Shown here one piece after another: positions 25,791-35,030 of a stretch of 64,000 nt of DNA (position 1 is the first letter of the stretch; each line of letters opens with the position of its first letter). Below the pieces are notes generated by a model that worked only from the letters and a program-made list of their open reading frames with translations, was not told the DNA's origin and searched no databases. Source of the DNA: an uncultured Corynebacterium sp. (GTDB lineage Bacteria; Actinomycetota; Actinomycetes; Mycobacteriales; Mycobacteriaceae). The DNA is taken from assembly GCF_947253065.1 (NCBI RefSeq), contig NZ_CAMXWS010000006.1, forward strand, positions 13,553 through 77,552, given 5' to 3'. Position numbers and translations under genes: made by a program.

Positions 25791-27275
25791 GTGAACGCTG
25801 AGAGCCCGGTGAACCCGAACCCGCACGACAACCCAATGGATGATTGGAACCACAAGCTGCAGTTGGCACAGGAGATGCTGCCACTGATCAGCAAACTCCA
25901 CCGCGAGAACAACGTGGTCACTTCGATCTATGGTCGTCTGCTGGTGGGCATGACGGACATCGAGATCATCAAGGCGCACCGCTACGCGCGCCGCGTTGTC
26001 GCCCGCGAACTCCCGCTGGATGACACCCTGCCAATTCTGCGCGAGCTGACCACCATGAACCTGGGTACCGCTTCGATCGACCTGGGTCGACTGGCAAAGA
26101 ACTATTCCCGAACTGAAGGGACCGAATTGCGTTCCTTCCTAGAGGAGGAACTGGCTGAGGTCATCGGTGCCGATTGTCACCGTATTCCGCGCGATGTCGT
26201 CCTGTACGGCTTCGGTCGCATTGGTCGCCTGCTTGCCCGCATCCTCCTTGCACGTGAGGCCCAGTACGGTGGTGTGCGTTTGCGCGCTGTCGTCGTGCGC
26301 AAGAAGGGCGATGACGATGTGATCAAGCGTGCATCCCTGCTGCGCCGCGATTCTGTCCACGGCCCGTTCAACGGCACCATCACCGTTGACCGTGAAAAGG
26401 AAGTCATCTGGGCTAACGGCACCCCGATCCAGATGATCTACTCCGACGACCCAGCTTCGATCGACTACACCGCCTACGGCATCAACGATGCGATCGTGGT
26501 GGACAACACCGGTCGCTGGCGCGACCGTGCTGGCCTGTCCCAGCACCTGCAGTCCAAGGGCGTTGCACGCGCACTGCTGACCGCGCCGGGTAAGGGCGAT
26601 GTGAAGAATATCGTCTACGGCATCAACCACCGTGATATTGATGATTCGGAGCAGGACCGCGTTCTGTCCGCAGCATCGTGCACCACCAACGCGATCACGC
26701 CGGTGCTCAAGGTCGTCGGCGACCGCTGGGGTGTCAAGCACGGGCACGTGGAAACGGTTCACTCCTACACCAATGACCAAAACTTGGCCGATAACTTCCA
26801 CAAGGGAGCACGCCGTGGTCGTGCAGCTGGCCTGAACATGGTCCTGACTGAGACGGGTGCAGCGAAGGCAGTTTCTAAGGCTCTGCCTGAATTTGAGGGC
26901 AAGCTGACCGGTAACGCGATTCGCGTACCTACCCCGGATGTCTCCATGGCGGTCCTGAACCTCGACCTGGAAAACGAAGTCGACCGTGAGGATGTGAACA
27001 ACTACCTGCGTCGCGTCTCCACCGACTCGGATTTGCGCCAGCAGATTGACTACATCCAGTCGCCGGATATCGTTTCCACCGACTTCGTGGGCACCACCCA
27101 CGCGGGCATTGTCGATGGTCTGGCCACGATTGCGTCTGGTAACCACCTGGTGCTCTACGTCTGGTACGACAACGAGTTCGGTTATTCCAACCAGGTGATC
27201 CGCATTGTCGAGGAGATCGCTGGCGTGCGCCCGAAGATTCTTCCGACACGCAAGGCTCCGCAGGAGATCCGCTAA
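25791..27275 (+). CDS. gapB: Glyceraldehyde-3-phosphate dehydrogenase, GapB (GapX) type
   Basis: 494 residues, longer than glycolytic GapA because of a ~125-residue helical N-terminal extension. This matches C. glutamicum GapB, which works mainly in gluconeogenesis. NAD(P) fold YGFGRIGRLLARILL, catalytic Cys297 in SAASCTTNAITP, GKLTGNAIRVPTPDVSMAVL and WYDNEFGYSNQV are present. GTG at 25791 follows AAAGGACGC; the earlier GTG at 25776 lacks a good ribosome site. manA follows after 14 bases. Confidence 0.93.
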   Translation: MNAESPVNPNPHDNPMDDWNHKLQLAQEMLPLISKLHRENNVVTSIYGRLLVGMTDIEIIKAHRYARRVVARELPLDDTLPILRELTTMNLGTASIDLGRLAKNYSRTEGTELRSFLEEELAEVIGADCHRIPRDVVLYGFGRIGRLLARILLAREAQYGGVRLRAVVVRKKGDDDVIKRASLLRRDSVHGPFNGTITVDREKEVIWANGTPIQMIYSDDPASIDYTAYGINDAIVVDNTGRWRDRAGLSQHLQSKGVARALLTAPGKGDVKNIVYGINHRDIDDSEQDRVLSAASCTTNAITPVLKVVGDRWGVKHGHVETVHSYTNDQNLADNFHKGARRGRAAGLNMVLTETGAAKAVSKALPEFEGKLTGNAIRVPTPDVSMAVLNLDLENEVDREDVNNYLRRVSTDSDLRQQIDYIQSPDIVSTDFVGTTHAGIVDGLATIASGNHLVLYVWYDNEFGYSNQVIRIVEEIAGVRPKILPTRKAPQEIR

Positions 27276-27289
27276 AGGGGAGTTCCGTA

Positions 27290-28438
27290 GTGCTCAAACT
27301 CACGGGCAAGGTTCAGGACTATGCCTGGGGCGATACCAGCAGCATCGCTACCTTGCAGGGCCGGACGCCGTCAGGGCGTCCGGAGGCAGAGGTGTGGTTC
27401 GGGGCGCACCCGTCTGCGCCTTCTGCCACTGAAATCGGTCCACTTGACGGTGTCATCGCGGCCGATCCTGTGAGTGCTTTGGGCGAGCCAGGAACATTGC
27501 CGTTCCTGGTGAAGCTGCTGGCAGCGGCGCGTCCGCTGTCTATTCAGGCGCATCCGTCTATCGCGCAGGCTCGCGAGGGCTTCGCCCGCGAGAATGGTGC
27601 TGGCATTCCGTTGGACGCCGCGCACCGAAACTACAAGGATGACAACCATAAGCCGGAGATCCTCATCGCGCTGACCCCGTTCAAAGCGATGGCGGGGTTC
27701 CGCCCGGTAGAGCAGACCGTTGAGCTGCTCGACGAACTCGCAGTGCCGGAGTTGGACAAAGCGAGGCAAATGCTTGCCGACGATTCGGTGGGCGCACATC
27801 AACGTCTCCGCCTCGTGCTTTCCGAATGGCTAGAGCTGGATGATCCCACACCGATTGTGAATTCTGTGCTCGACCGTGCGGCGGAGCTCGATTCTTTCGT
27901 TGCTCGGAACCTGGTGTTCATCGGTGAAGCATTCCCCGGTGACGTTGGCGTGCTGGCGGCTCTGCTCCTCAACCATGTGGAATTGGAGCCTGGCCAAGCC
28001 TTGTTCTTGCCCGCTGGAAACATGCACGCTTACCTTGAAGGATTTGGCGTGGAAGTGATGGCCAATTCCGATAATGTCCTGCGCGGTGGCTTGACCGAGA
28101 AACACATCGACATCGCAGAATTGGAAGACATCGTGGTCTTCGAGCCGATCACTGACCCGATTCTGGTGCCTGACGAGGAAGCGGATGACGGTGTGCGTTG
28201 TGCGGAATTCCCGATTCCGGTGCCGGATTTTTCAGTCACCAGGTACTCGGGTGAAGGCAGCGTTCCGTTGGAAGGCCCGGCAATCATTCTCGCGGTTGCG
28301 GGACGAGTCGCCCTGGGTGATTCACTCGGGATTGGTCCTGGTGAGGCTGCCTTCATCGCAGCGGAAGATGGAGAAGTTACCGCTGAGTTCAGGGCGGCTG
28401 ATTCTGCTACAGATTTCTTTGTAGTTCGCCCTGGCTAG
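27290..28438 (+). CDS. manA: Mannose-6-phosphate isomerase, class I
   Basis: 382 residues. It interconverts fructose-6-phosphate and mannose-6-phosphate, feeding mannose glycolipids and cell-wall glycans. Zinc ligands lie in SIQAHPSIAQA and DDNHKPEILIAL, and the family block FLPAGNMHAYLEGFGVEVMA is intact. GTG start follows AAAGGGGAG and lies 14 bases after gapB, so the two genes may be cotranscribed. The 3' end overlaps the convergent glycosyltransferase gene by 32 bases. Confidence 0.93.
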   Translation: MLKLTGKVQDYAWGDTSSIATLQGRTPSGRPEAEVWFGAHPSAPSATEIGPLDGVIAADPVSALGEPGTLPFLVKLLAAARPLSIQAHPSIAQAREGFARENGAGIPLDAAHRNYKDDNHKPEILIALTPFKAMAGFRPVEQTVELLDELAVPELDKARQMLADDSVGAHQRLRLVLSEWLELDDPTPIVNSVLDRAAELDSFVARNLVFIGEAFPGDVGVLAALLLNHVELEPGQALFLPAGNMHAYLEGFGVEVMANSDNVLRGGLTEKHIDIAELEDIVVFEPITDPILVPDEEADDGVRCAEFPIPVPDFSVTRYSGEGSVPLEGPAIILAVAGRVALGDSLGIGPGEAAFIAAEDGEVTAEFRAADSATDFFVVRPG

Positions 28439-29561
28439 TGATGCACTCTTCGTAGTACTCGACGAGTTTCTCGGTGGCTGCGCGCCACGACCAACGCTCG
28501 GCTTCCGCGCGGGCGGCAGTGGAAAAACAGTGGCGGGATGTTTCGTCGATAAGCATGCTCGCGAATGCGTCCGCCCACTGCTGTGGGGAGGCCTGTTTGC
28601 TCACTAGTGTGCCGGTCTTCCCATCGTCGATGACGAATGGAATGCCACCGGCGCGTGCCCCGACGACGGGAACGCCAGAGGCGAAAGACTCGAGAGCCAC
28701 AAGCCCGAGCGTCTCGGTCAGCGATGGGAAAGCGAAGACATCGGCAGAGGCAAAAGCTTGCGCGAGAGGTGTGCCGGACATGTAGCCGGTGAAGACCGTG
28801 TAGGCGGGGTCGAAAGTCTTCTTCATTTGCTCGAGCTGTGGGCCCGCGCCGACCATGGCGAGACGGACACCGGGGACCTGCTCGCGCAGCAGCGGCATGA
28901 CCTCGTTGAGGATATTCAGGTTTTTCTCTGCACTCATGCGACCGACATAGATGAGTAAGGGGGCGTCGGGGTTGCCATCGGTGAGGGTGCTGCGCATGTC
29001 AGTTGAGTAATTGTCGGGGTGGTAGCCGACGGTATCGACTGCTTTTGGCCAGACAGCCAGATCGCGGAAGCCATAACCTTTCGCGGTTTCCAGCATTGGA
29101 TCAGAAGTGACCAGGTTTTTCTGTGCCCGGTTGTGTAGAGCGCGGATGATCGCCGTGGCCGGCTTCTTCACTAGGCCGATCTTGAGTGCCTCGGTATAGG
29201 CAGGCACATCGGTGTGGAAAGACGCAAGCAGTGGAATCTTGTATCGCTTGGCTAACAGCGCGCCGTATCCGGCGAAGAAGACCGGATTGACGGCATGAAC
29301 GATGTCCGGATTGAAATCTTTGAGCTGCTTGGCCACAGAAGGAGCAGGCAGACCGACTTTGATCTCGGGGTAGATGTAGTGGAAGGAGAAGCTCGGTGCC
29401 CGTACGACCGGAAAACCGGCGTACGTGTCTGGTGCGTCGCCGGTGGCGAAGATCATCACCTCATGGCCCATTTCCGCGAGCTGATCAACGGTGCGGATCA
29501 CACGCGTGACCACACCGTCGATCTTGGGGAGGAAGACCTCCGTGAAAATCGCGATCCGCAT
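28407..29561 (-). CDS. GT4 glycosyltransferase, probable sulfoquinovosyl transferase (SqdX/Sqd2-like)
   Basis: 384 residues, GT-B fold with no signal peptide. The acceptor side has EVFLPKIDGVVTRVIRTV and ASFHTDVPAYTEAL. The donor side has LLIYVGRMSAEKNLNIL, AFPSLTETLGLVALESFASG and PVVGARAGGIPFVI. Several stretches follow plant Sqd2 closely, notably the KP...IIR.LH.A block and the ASADVFAFPS...ETLGLV block. It starts 1 base after the sqdB stop, so the pair is an operon. Together they would attach sulfoquinovose to diacylglycerol, giving SQDG. A mannosyltransferase of the MgtA/PimB group is the alternative, but those differ in these blocks. Confidence 0.72.
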   Translation of the reverse strand: MRIAIFTEVFLPKIDGVVTRVIRTVDQLAEMGHEVMIFATGDAPDTYAGFPVVRAPSFSFHYIYPEIKVGLPAPSVAKQLKDFNPDIVHAVNPVFFAGYGALLAKRYKIPLLASFHTDVPAYTEALKIGLVKKPATAIIRALHNRAQKNLVTSDPMLETAKGYGFRDLAVWPKAVDTVGYHPDNYSTDMRSTLTDGNPDAPLLIYVGRMSAEKNLNILNEVMPLLREQVPGVRLAMVGAGPQLEQMKKTFDPAYTVFTGYMSGTPLAQAFASADVFAFPSLTETLGLVALESFASGVPVVGARAGGIPFVIDDGKTGTLVSKQASPQQWADAFASMLIDETSRHCFSTAARAEAERWSWRAATEKLVEYYEECITSQGELQRNL

Positions 29562-29562
29562 C

Positions 29563-30753
29563 CTATGCGTTCTCCGGAACGCCCTCAGATTGGTTGCGGG
29601 TCCACAGCGAGCGTGCCGGGATCTTGCTGCGATCAGCACGATCCGCGTACTTCTTGGCCACGTCCTCAACTTCCTGGAGCAGACCTTCTGCGAGCTTGGT
29701 TGGCTCAAGCCCCAGGTTCAAGAATGCGTCATTGGAGACGTGCAGCTCGTTTTCTGCCGATTCCTTACGTGGATTCGGCACGAGTGCGTATTCCGTGCCA
29801 GAGATCTTTGCCACCAGTTCCGCCAAGTCGCGCACCCGGTGGGTCTCGGTCATCTGGTTGAAGATCTTTACACGGTCACCGGCTGCGGGCGGATTTTCCA
29901 ATGCGAGCTGGATGCACTTGACCATGTCTCGGATATGAATGAATGCACGGGTTTGTCCGCCGGTGCCGTGAACGGTGAGCGGGTAACCGATCGCTGCCTG
30001 CATGAGGAAGCGGTTGAGCACCGTGCCATAGTCACCGTCGTAGTCGAAGCGGTTGATCAGACGCTCATCACGCTCGGTCTGCGGGGTGTGGGTGCCCCAG
30101 ATGATGCCCTGGTGCAAGTCAGTGATGCGCAGCTCGTCGTTCTTGGCGTAGTACGCAAAGAGGTTTTGGTCCAGAACCTTGGTCAGGTGGTAAACCGAGC
30201 CCGGGTTAGTGGGGTAGAGGATCTGCTGGTCAACCAGCTCTTCGCCGTTATCGACCTTGATGTCCAGGTAGCCTTCCGGAATCTTCATGCCGGCGGTGCC
30301 GTAGCCGTACACACCCATGGTGCCCAGGTGCACGATGTGGATGTCCAGGCCGGACTCCACAACAGCGACGAGCAGGTTGTGGGTGGCATTGACGTTGTTA
30401 TCCACCGTGTAGCGCTTGGTCACCGGATTCTTCATCGAATAAGGTGCGGCGCGCTGCTCAGCGAAGTGAATGATCGCATCAGGGCGTTCGGTGTTGATGA
30501 AGTCTGACAGGCCCTCATAGTCTTGCGCAACATCGAGATTGCGGAAGGCGATTTCCTTGCCGGAGACTTCTTTCCAGGCCGCGATGCGCTCGTCAATAGA
30601 GGCGATCGGGGTGAGGGATTCTGCGCCGAGTTCCTCGTCGATGCGACGGCGGGACAGGTTATCCACGATGATCACGTCGTGCCCGATGTCCGAAAGGTGC
30701 AAGGATGCTGGCCAACCACAAAAGCCGTCGCCACCGAGAACTGCGATCTTCAT
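29563..30753 (-). CDS. sqdB: UDP-sulfoquinovose synthase
   Basis: 396 residues, an extended short-chain dehydrogenase. SqdB converts UDP-glucose and sulfite to UDP-sulfoquinovose. The NAD motif is LGGDGFCGWPASLHL. Active-site residues match SQD1: Thr145 in HLGTMGVYG, Tyr188 and Lys192 in SVYHLTKV. Also diagnostic are ESLTPIASIDERI, HFAEQRAAPYSM and GGQTRAFIHIRD. The ATG at 30753 follows AAAGGTG. It heads a two-gene operon with an SqdX-like transferase. Archaeal homologues supply sulfoquinovose to protein glycans, so a glycan rather than lipid product is possible. Confidence 0.88.
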   Translation of the reverse strand: MKIAVLGGDGFCGWPASLHLSDIGHDVIIVDNLSRRRIDEELGAESLTPIASIDERIAAWKEVSGKEIAFRNLDVAQDYEGLSDFINTERPDAIIHFAEQRAAPYSMKNPVTKRYTVDNNVNATHNLLVAVVESGLDIHIVHLGTMGVYGYGTAGMKIPEGYLDIKVDNGEELVDQQILYPTNPGSVYHLTKVLDQNLFAYYAKNDELRITDLHQGIIWGTHTPQTERDERLINRFDYDGDYGTVLNRFLMQAAIGYPLTVHGTGGQTRAFIHIRDMVKCIQLALENPPAAGDRVKIFNQMTETHRVRDLAELVAKISGTEYALVPNPRKESAENELHVSNDAFLNLGLEPTKLAEGLLQEVEDVAKKYADRADRSKIPARSLWTRNQSEGVPENA

Positions 30754-30854
30754 ATATTCACCTTTCTTGTACGAACGCTTCTCGGTCACGTTACCCGTGA
30801 ATGCGAGTTTCTGCCCGGTGAGTTGAAAACGAATACACGAGCGTTCGATCCATG

Positions 30855-30860
30855 TATGTT
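30855..30860 (+). promoter_or_regulatory. Leaderless -10 element for the FAD dehydrogenase gene
   Basis: TATGTT, then 6 bases, then the ATG at 30867. An in-frame ATG at 30852 overlaps the hexamer and is therefore unlikely to be the start. Confidence 0.45.
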
Positions 30861-30866
30861 TTGGGC

Positions 30867-32528
30867 ATGAAACAAATCGGGAATTCGGGAGACATCATCA
30901 TTGTCGGCGCCGGACTGGCTGGTCTGGTTGCCGCGCACGAGGCAGTCAAGGCTGGGCGTCGTGTTGTGTTTGTGGAACAAGAAAGCAGGGCGAACCTCGG
31001 CGGCCAAGCCTTCTGGTCGCTGGGTGGTCTGTTCATGGTGGGCACGCCTGAGCAGAAGCTCATGGGGGCTAAGGACTTTGAGGATCTCGCCTGGATGGAC
31101 TGGGAGAACTCGGCTGACTATGACGATGAGGACTATGACAAGTGGCCGCGTGAATGGGGTCGCGAGTACGTGCGCTTCGCTTCGAATGAGATGCAGGGCT
31201 ATTTGAAGGAGCTCGGTCTTCGAGTGCTACCTACCGTCGGTTGGGCAGAACGCGGCTCGGGCGATGCATCCGGCCACGGAAATTCCGTTCCACGTTTCCA
31301 CCTCACATGGGGTACTGGCCCGGAGGTTGTGCGAGTCTTCCGCGAACCAGTTGAGCGCGCGGAAAAGGCAGGCAAGGTCGAATTCAAATTCCGTCACCGC
31401 GTCGACGACATCATTGTGGAAGATGGTCGCGCGGTGGGAGTGCGGGGCGTCCGGCTTATCGACGATGCGGGGTCCCGCGGTGTGGCGTCGAATAGCGAAG
31501 AGGCAGAACCTTTTGAGGTGCGCGGCGCGGCAGTGGTGATCGCTACCGGTGGTATCGGCGGTAATTTGGACAAGGTCCGTCAGATGTGGCCGGAAGATCG
31601 CTGGGGCCCATGCCCGGAGGACATGGTGACTGGTGTGCCGGAGCATGTTGATGGACGCGGTATTGATATTGCTGCGAATGCTGGTGCGAACCTGGTCAAT
31701 ACCGACCGCATGTGGCACTACCCGGAAGGCATGATCAACTGGGATCCGATCTGGCCAGGCCATGGCATCCGCATCATTCCGGGGCCGAGTTCTATGTGGT
31801 TGGACGCGACTGGTAAGCGCCTGCCAACCAATTTGTTCCCTGGCTCGGACAATATTGCGGCCCTTGCACACATTGGCAGGACTGGGCACGGCTATTCCTG
31901 GTTCATTCTCAACCAGCACATTGCTGACAAGGAATTCATCTTCTCCGGATCGGAGCAGAACCCGGATCTGACTGATAAGTCGCTCAAGAAGCTGGCCGGC
32001 AAAATCGGGCCGGGCACGCACCCGGCTGTGAAGGCGTTCATGGACAACGGCGTCGACTGGGTGACTGCCGATACGGTCGAAGATCTCGTGGCCAAGATGA
32101 ATGAGCTCGGCGAGGTCGAAGTTGATGGGGACCTGGTGCGTAAGCAGTTGGTTGAACGCGATGCGCAGCTGACCAATAACTACTCCAAGGACGCCCAGGT
32201 CAATTACATCCGCACTGCCCGTAATTTCTTGGGCGACAAGATTGTGCGTTGTGCGGAACCGCACCGTCTGCTGGATCCGAAGAAGGGCCCATTGATCGCA
32301 GTGAAGCTGCACATTTTGACGCGTAAGACGCTCGGCGGAATCGAAACGGACCTGGGTGGTCGCGCGCTGCTTGCCGATGGCTCTGTGTTCCCCGGCCTCT
32401 ATGCCTGCGGTGAGGCCGCCGGTTTCGGTGGCGGCGGCATGCACGGCAAGAACGCTCTGGAAGGAACCTTCCTCGGAGGCTGCATCCACTCCGGTAAGCG
32501 AGTGGGCGAGCACGCCGCGCGTGAGTGA
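30867..32528 (+). CDS. FAD-binding dehydrogenase (fumarate reductase / ketosteroid dehydrogenase-like)
   Basis: 553 residues, soluble. The FAD-binding fold is IIIVGAGLAGLVAAHEA with an E at the end of strand two (VVFVEQES). The second FAD block is GLYACGEAAGFGGGGMHG near the C-terminus. It belongs to the FAD_binding_2 superfamily with fumarate reductase and 3-ketosteroid dehydrogenases, in a branch annotated only as FAD-binding dehydrogenase. The substrate is unknown. It diverges from sqdB across about 110 bases. A copy of the dispersed 11-mer lies at 31454-31464. Confidence 0.82.
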   Translation: MKQIGNSGDIIIVGAGLAGLVAAHEAVKAGRRVVFVEQESRANLGGQAFWSLGGLFMVGTPEQKLMGAKDFEDLAWMDWENSADYDDEDYDKWPREWGREYVRFASNEMQGYLKELGLRVLPTVGWAERGSGDASGHGNSVPRFHLTWGTGPEVVRVFREPVERAEKAGKVEFKFRHRVDDIIVEDGRAVGVRGVRLIDDAGSRGVASNSEEAEPFEVRGAAVVIATGGIGGNLDKVRQMWPEDRWGPCPEDMVTGVPEHVDGRGIDIAANAGANLVNTDRMWHYPEGMINWDPIWPGHGIRIIPGPSSMWLDATGKRLPTNLFPGSDNIAALAHIGRTGHGYSWFILNQHIADKEFIFSGSEQNPDLTDKSLKKLAGKIGPGTHPAVKAFMDNGVDWVTADTVEDLVAKMNELGEVEVDGDLVRKQLVERDAQLTNNYSKDAQVNYIRTARNFLGDKIVRCAEPHRLLDPKKGPLIAVKLHILTRKTLGGIETDLGGRALLADGSVFPGLYACGEAAGFGGGGMHGKNALEGTFLGGCIHSGKRVGEHAARE

Positions 32529-32539
32529 TGTTTGAACAA

Positions 32540-33763
32540 TTACCGCTGCCAGTGAAGTGAGGCTGTGGCCGCCTGCCCCCGCAGGCGGTCTTTGTCTTGC
32601 AGGGGGATCATTGATCCGCCGGTGAGCCAGACCAGGTGAGTGACTGTTTCCGGGATATCGGGCAAACGCCACGGAATGGTGAGCCCAGCGGTTGCGGAAG
32701 GCTCCGCGATGATTCCGGCGCTACGCTCGAGCCAATTCACGGCAGCCAGGAAAGTGATGTCATCCAAGGTGTGGAAGCCGCTGACGAGTTTCTCCGCCTG
32801 TTCCATGGCGAGCGGGGAAGGGCTTTGCACTGCCAATCCATCAGCGATGGTGCGGCCAGAGAGCCCGTAATCGGAGCAACGGACTGTTGAATTTCCAGTG
32901 AGCACGCCGAGCGTCATGCACGGGCTGGCGGTCGGCTCGATGAAGTGGCAGAAAACAGCATCGCCGAAGGCTTGCTTGAGACCGAAGGTCACGCCAGCTG
33001 GTCCGCCGCCAACGCCACAGGGGAGATAAACGTACAGGGGATTTTCTGGAGTGAAGTGCTTGCCGATCGCGTCGAATTGCTCTTTAAGGCGCTGGCCTGC
33101 GACGGCGTATCCGGCGAAGAGTCCGAGAGAATTCTCGTCATCGATGAAGAAAGCATCGCCCGCTGCTTCGCGGGCTGCAGTGACGGTGTCTGAGAAGAGT
33201 CCATCGTGTTCAACGACGTGGGCGCCGCGGGAGCGCAGGAGGTCCTTCTTCCACTGCTTCGCATCGGTGGAGACATGGACTTCCGTGCCGAAGCCGAGCA
33301 GAGGTCCGACGGTGCCGATTGATAGGGCGAGATTGCCCGTCGATGCGACAGAGAGTTTCTCATACTGCTGTTCCTCCGCGAGCCGGAAGACCTCGTGGAC
33401 TCCACCGCGGGATTTGATGGAACCGCTGATCGGGAGTGCGTCATCGCGTTTGACCCACAGTTCGCCGGCGAGGTCACGCTCCATTAATTCGGCGACATAA
33501 TCCTTTGTCTCGGGCACGTGCTGGATTGCGGATTCGATGATGCCGTTTTCTGTTTCCGGGAAGTGCTCGGCGACCCAAGGGGCGAAGCGCCCGAAGCGTG
33601 CGGCGGCTTCTTCGATAGCAGCGGAAATATCCGGATCGAACTCAGCGGTATCCGGGGTGCGAGCCCAGGAGATCTCCTGGGTGTGGGTGAGCCCGTCGAT
33701 TAGCGAGAGCGGTTGCGGCTGTGACGGTGCGGGCTGAGCTGGGCGATCCCAAGGCATGATCAT
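32540..33763 (-). CDS. dsdA: D-serine ammonia-lyase (D-serine deaminase)
   Basis: 407 residues, fold-type II PLP enzyme converting D-serine to pyruvate and ammonia. The PLP lysine is in LPISGSIKSRGGVHEV, preceded by GELWVKRDDA. The phosphate-binding glycine loop is LPCGVGGGPAGV and the LSVASTGNLALSIG block is typical of DsdA. -10 TACAAT lies 8 bases before the ATG at 33763, nearly leaderless; an in-frame ATG at 33757 is possible. It is divergent from an MFS gene, which could carry its substrate, but there is no DsdC-like regulator beside it. Confidence 0.92.
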   Translation of the reverse strand: MIMPWDRPAQPAPSQPQPLSLIDGLTHTQEISWARTPDTAEFDPDISAAIEEAAARFGRFAPWVAEHFPETENGIIESAIQHVPETKDYVAELMERDLAGELWVKRDDALPISGSIKSRGGVHEVFRLAEEQQYEKLSVASTGNLALSIGTVGPLLGFGTEVHVSTDAKQWKKDLLRSRGAHVVEHDGLFSDTVTAAREAAGDAFFIDDENSLGLFAGYAVAGQRLKEQFDAIGKHFTPENPLYVYLPCGVGGGPAGVTFGLKQAFGDAVFCHFIEPTASPCMTLGVLTGNSTVRCSDYGLSGRTIADGLAVQSPSPLAMEQAEKLVSGFHTLDDITFLAAVNWLERSAGIIAEPSATAGLTIPWRLPDIPETVTHLVWLTGGSMIPLQDKDRLRGQAATASLHWQR

Positions 33764-33836
33764 GATTGCCCATTGTAAGGAACGCTCGGGTGTACAGTTA
33801 CGTGGGTCACATCGTATGCAAGGAGGGAGACATAAG

Positions 33837-35030
33837 ATGAGTACGAAACAGTCTCAACCGCAGCTGATTTTCGCAAGCGTAGTCGCCTTCCTGATTACTG
33901 CTGGTTGGTCAGCGAACCACTTTGCCTCCGTGCTCGTGGTGCTGCGTGAACACCAGGATATGTCCACGCTTTTGGTCAATAGTGCTTATGGCATTTACGC
34001 ACTCGGCCTGTTTCCATGCCTGATCGCCGGTGGTCTTGTCGCTGACAGATTCGGGTCACGGCCCGCAGTGATCGTAGGTTCTGTGGTCGCCGCATTGGGC
34101 AATATCGCCTTGATGTTCTGGCAGGAAATTCCCGCAGTTCTGCTGATTGCGCGATTCGTGATCGGTCTCGGCGTCGGGCTGGTGGTCAGTGCCGGTACGG
34201 CGTGGGCAGGACGCCTCCGCGGGGCAGCGGGTACGACACTCGCCGGTATTTTCTTGACGTCTGGTTTCATGCTGGGTCCGATCGCCTCCGGCATCATCGC
34301 GCACCTGGTCAGCGTGCATAATGCGATCTATATCCCATACATCGCCTCGATCATTCTGTCTTTCGCTGCGGTGGCATTCTCCTTCATAGTGGGGGATGCC
34401 CCGAATACACGTGAAGTGATTGTGGAGAAGGAGCGGCCCAACGAGACTGTTGTCGTTTCTGAGCGCTCAGCGAAGAAGGCTTTGGTCACTGCATTCCCGA
34501 TGGGGCTGTGGGTATTCGCGTCGATGACGAGTGCGATCGTGGTGCTCTCCGGGCGCGTGGGCCAGCACTTCGAATCCAGTGCTTTCCTGCCAGGTGTTGC
34601 TGCGGTCACGGCCTTTGGTTCCGGCCTGGTCATTCAGGCACTTGGTCGCCGCTTTGAATTTGGTCCCGTATCTGGCGTGGTGGGGGCGGTGTGCTCGGCC
34701 GTTGGTATGACGCTTGCGGCGATCGGCGGGGCAGCACCGTCGATGCTCATGTTCGTCGTGGCCTCCGTGTTCCTTGGGCTCGCGTACGGCCTGTGCTTGC
34801 GCGAAGGCCTGCTCGATGTGGAGACTTTCAGCCCGCCTGAAAAACGCGGTGCTGTTATTGGTGTCTACTACGTGGCCACTTATATCGGCTTTGGTTACCC
34901 GCCGCTGATCGAATGGCTGTCTGGATTTGTCGGACCGTCCTGGCCGTACTGGGTCTTGGCTGCGCTCGCGCTGTGCTCCGCACTTATCCGTACGGCGCAG
35001 ATTCGCTCCGGATACCTGCGCCGCGGCTAG
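33837..35030 (+). CDS. MFS transporter
   Basis: 397 residues, about twelve membrane helices. The loop 2-3 motif GLVADRFGSRPAVIVGSV is the MFS A-motif. The ATG at 33837 has a strong AAGGAGGGA site. Divergent from dsdA over about 73 bases, with a -10 candidate TACAGT at 33793-33798. Import of D-serine or another amino acid is possible from context, but the sequence itself does not reveal the substrate. Convergent with the next small gene, overlapping 4 bases. Confidence 0.8.
   Translation: MSTKQSQPQLIFASVVAFLITAGWSANHFASVLVVLREHQDMSTLLVNSAYGIYALGLFPCLIAGGLVADRFGSRPAVIVGSVVAALGNIALMFWQEIPAVLLIARFVIGLGVGLVVSAGTAWAGRLRGAAGTTLAGIFLTSGFMLGPIASGIIAHLVSVHNAIYIPYIASIILSFAAVAFSFIVGDAPNTREVIVEKERPNETVVVSERSAKKALVTAFPMGLWVFASMTSAIVVLSGRVGQHFESSAFLPGVAAVTAFGSGLVIQALGRRFEFGPVSGVVGAVCSAVGMTLAAIGGAAPSMLMFVVASVFLGLAYGLCLREGLLDVETFSPPEKRGAVIGVYYVATYIGFGYPPLIEWLSGFVGPSWPYWVLAALALCSALIRTAQIRSGYLRRG

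Noticed and set aside
29562..29708. A longer N-terminus for the SqdX-like transferase
   Set aside because: The extension lies wholly within sqdB and has no glycosyltransferase features. The GT-B fold starts at MRIAIFTE, one base after the sqdB stop.
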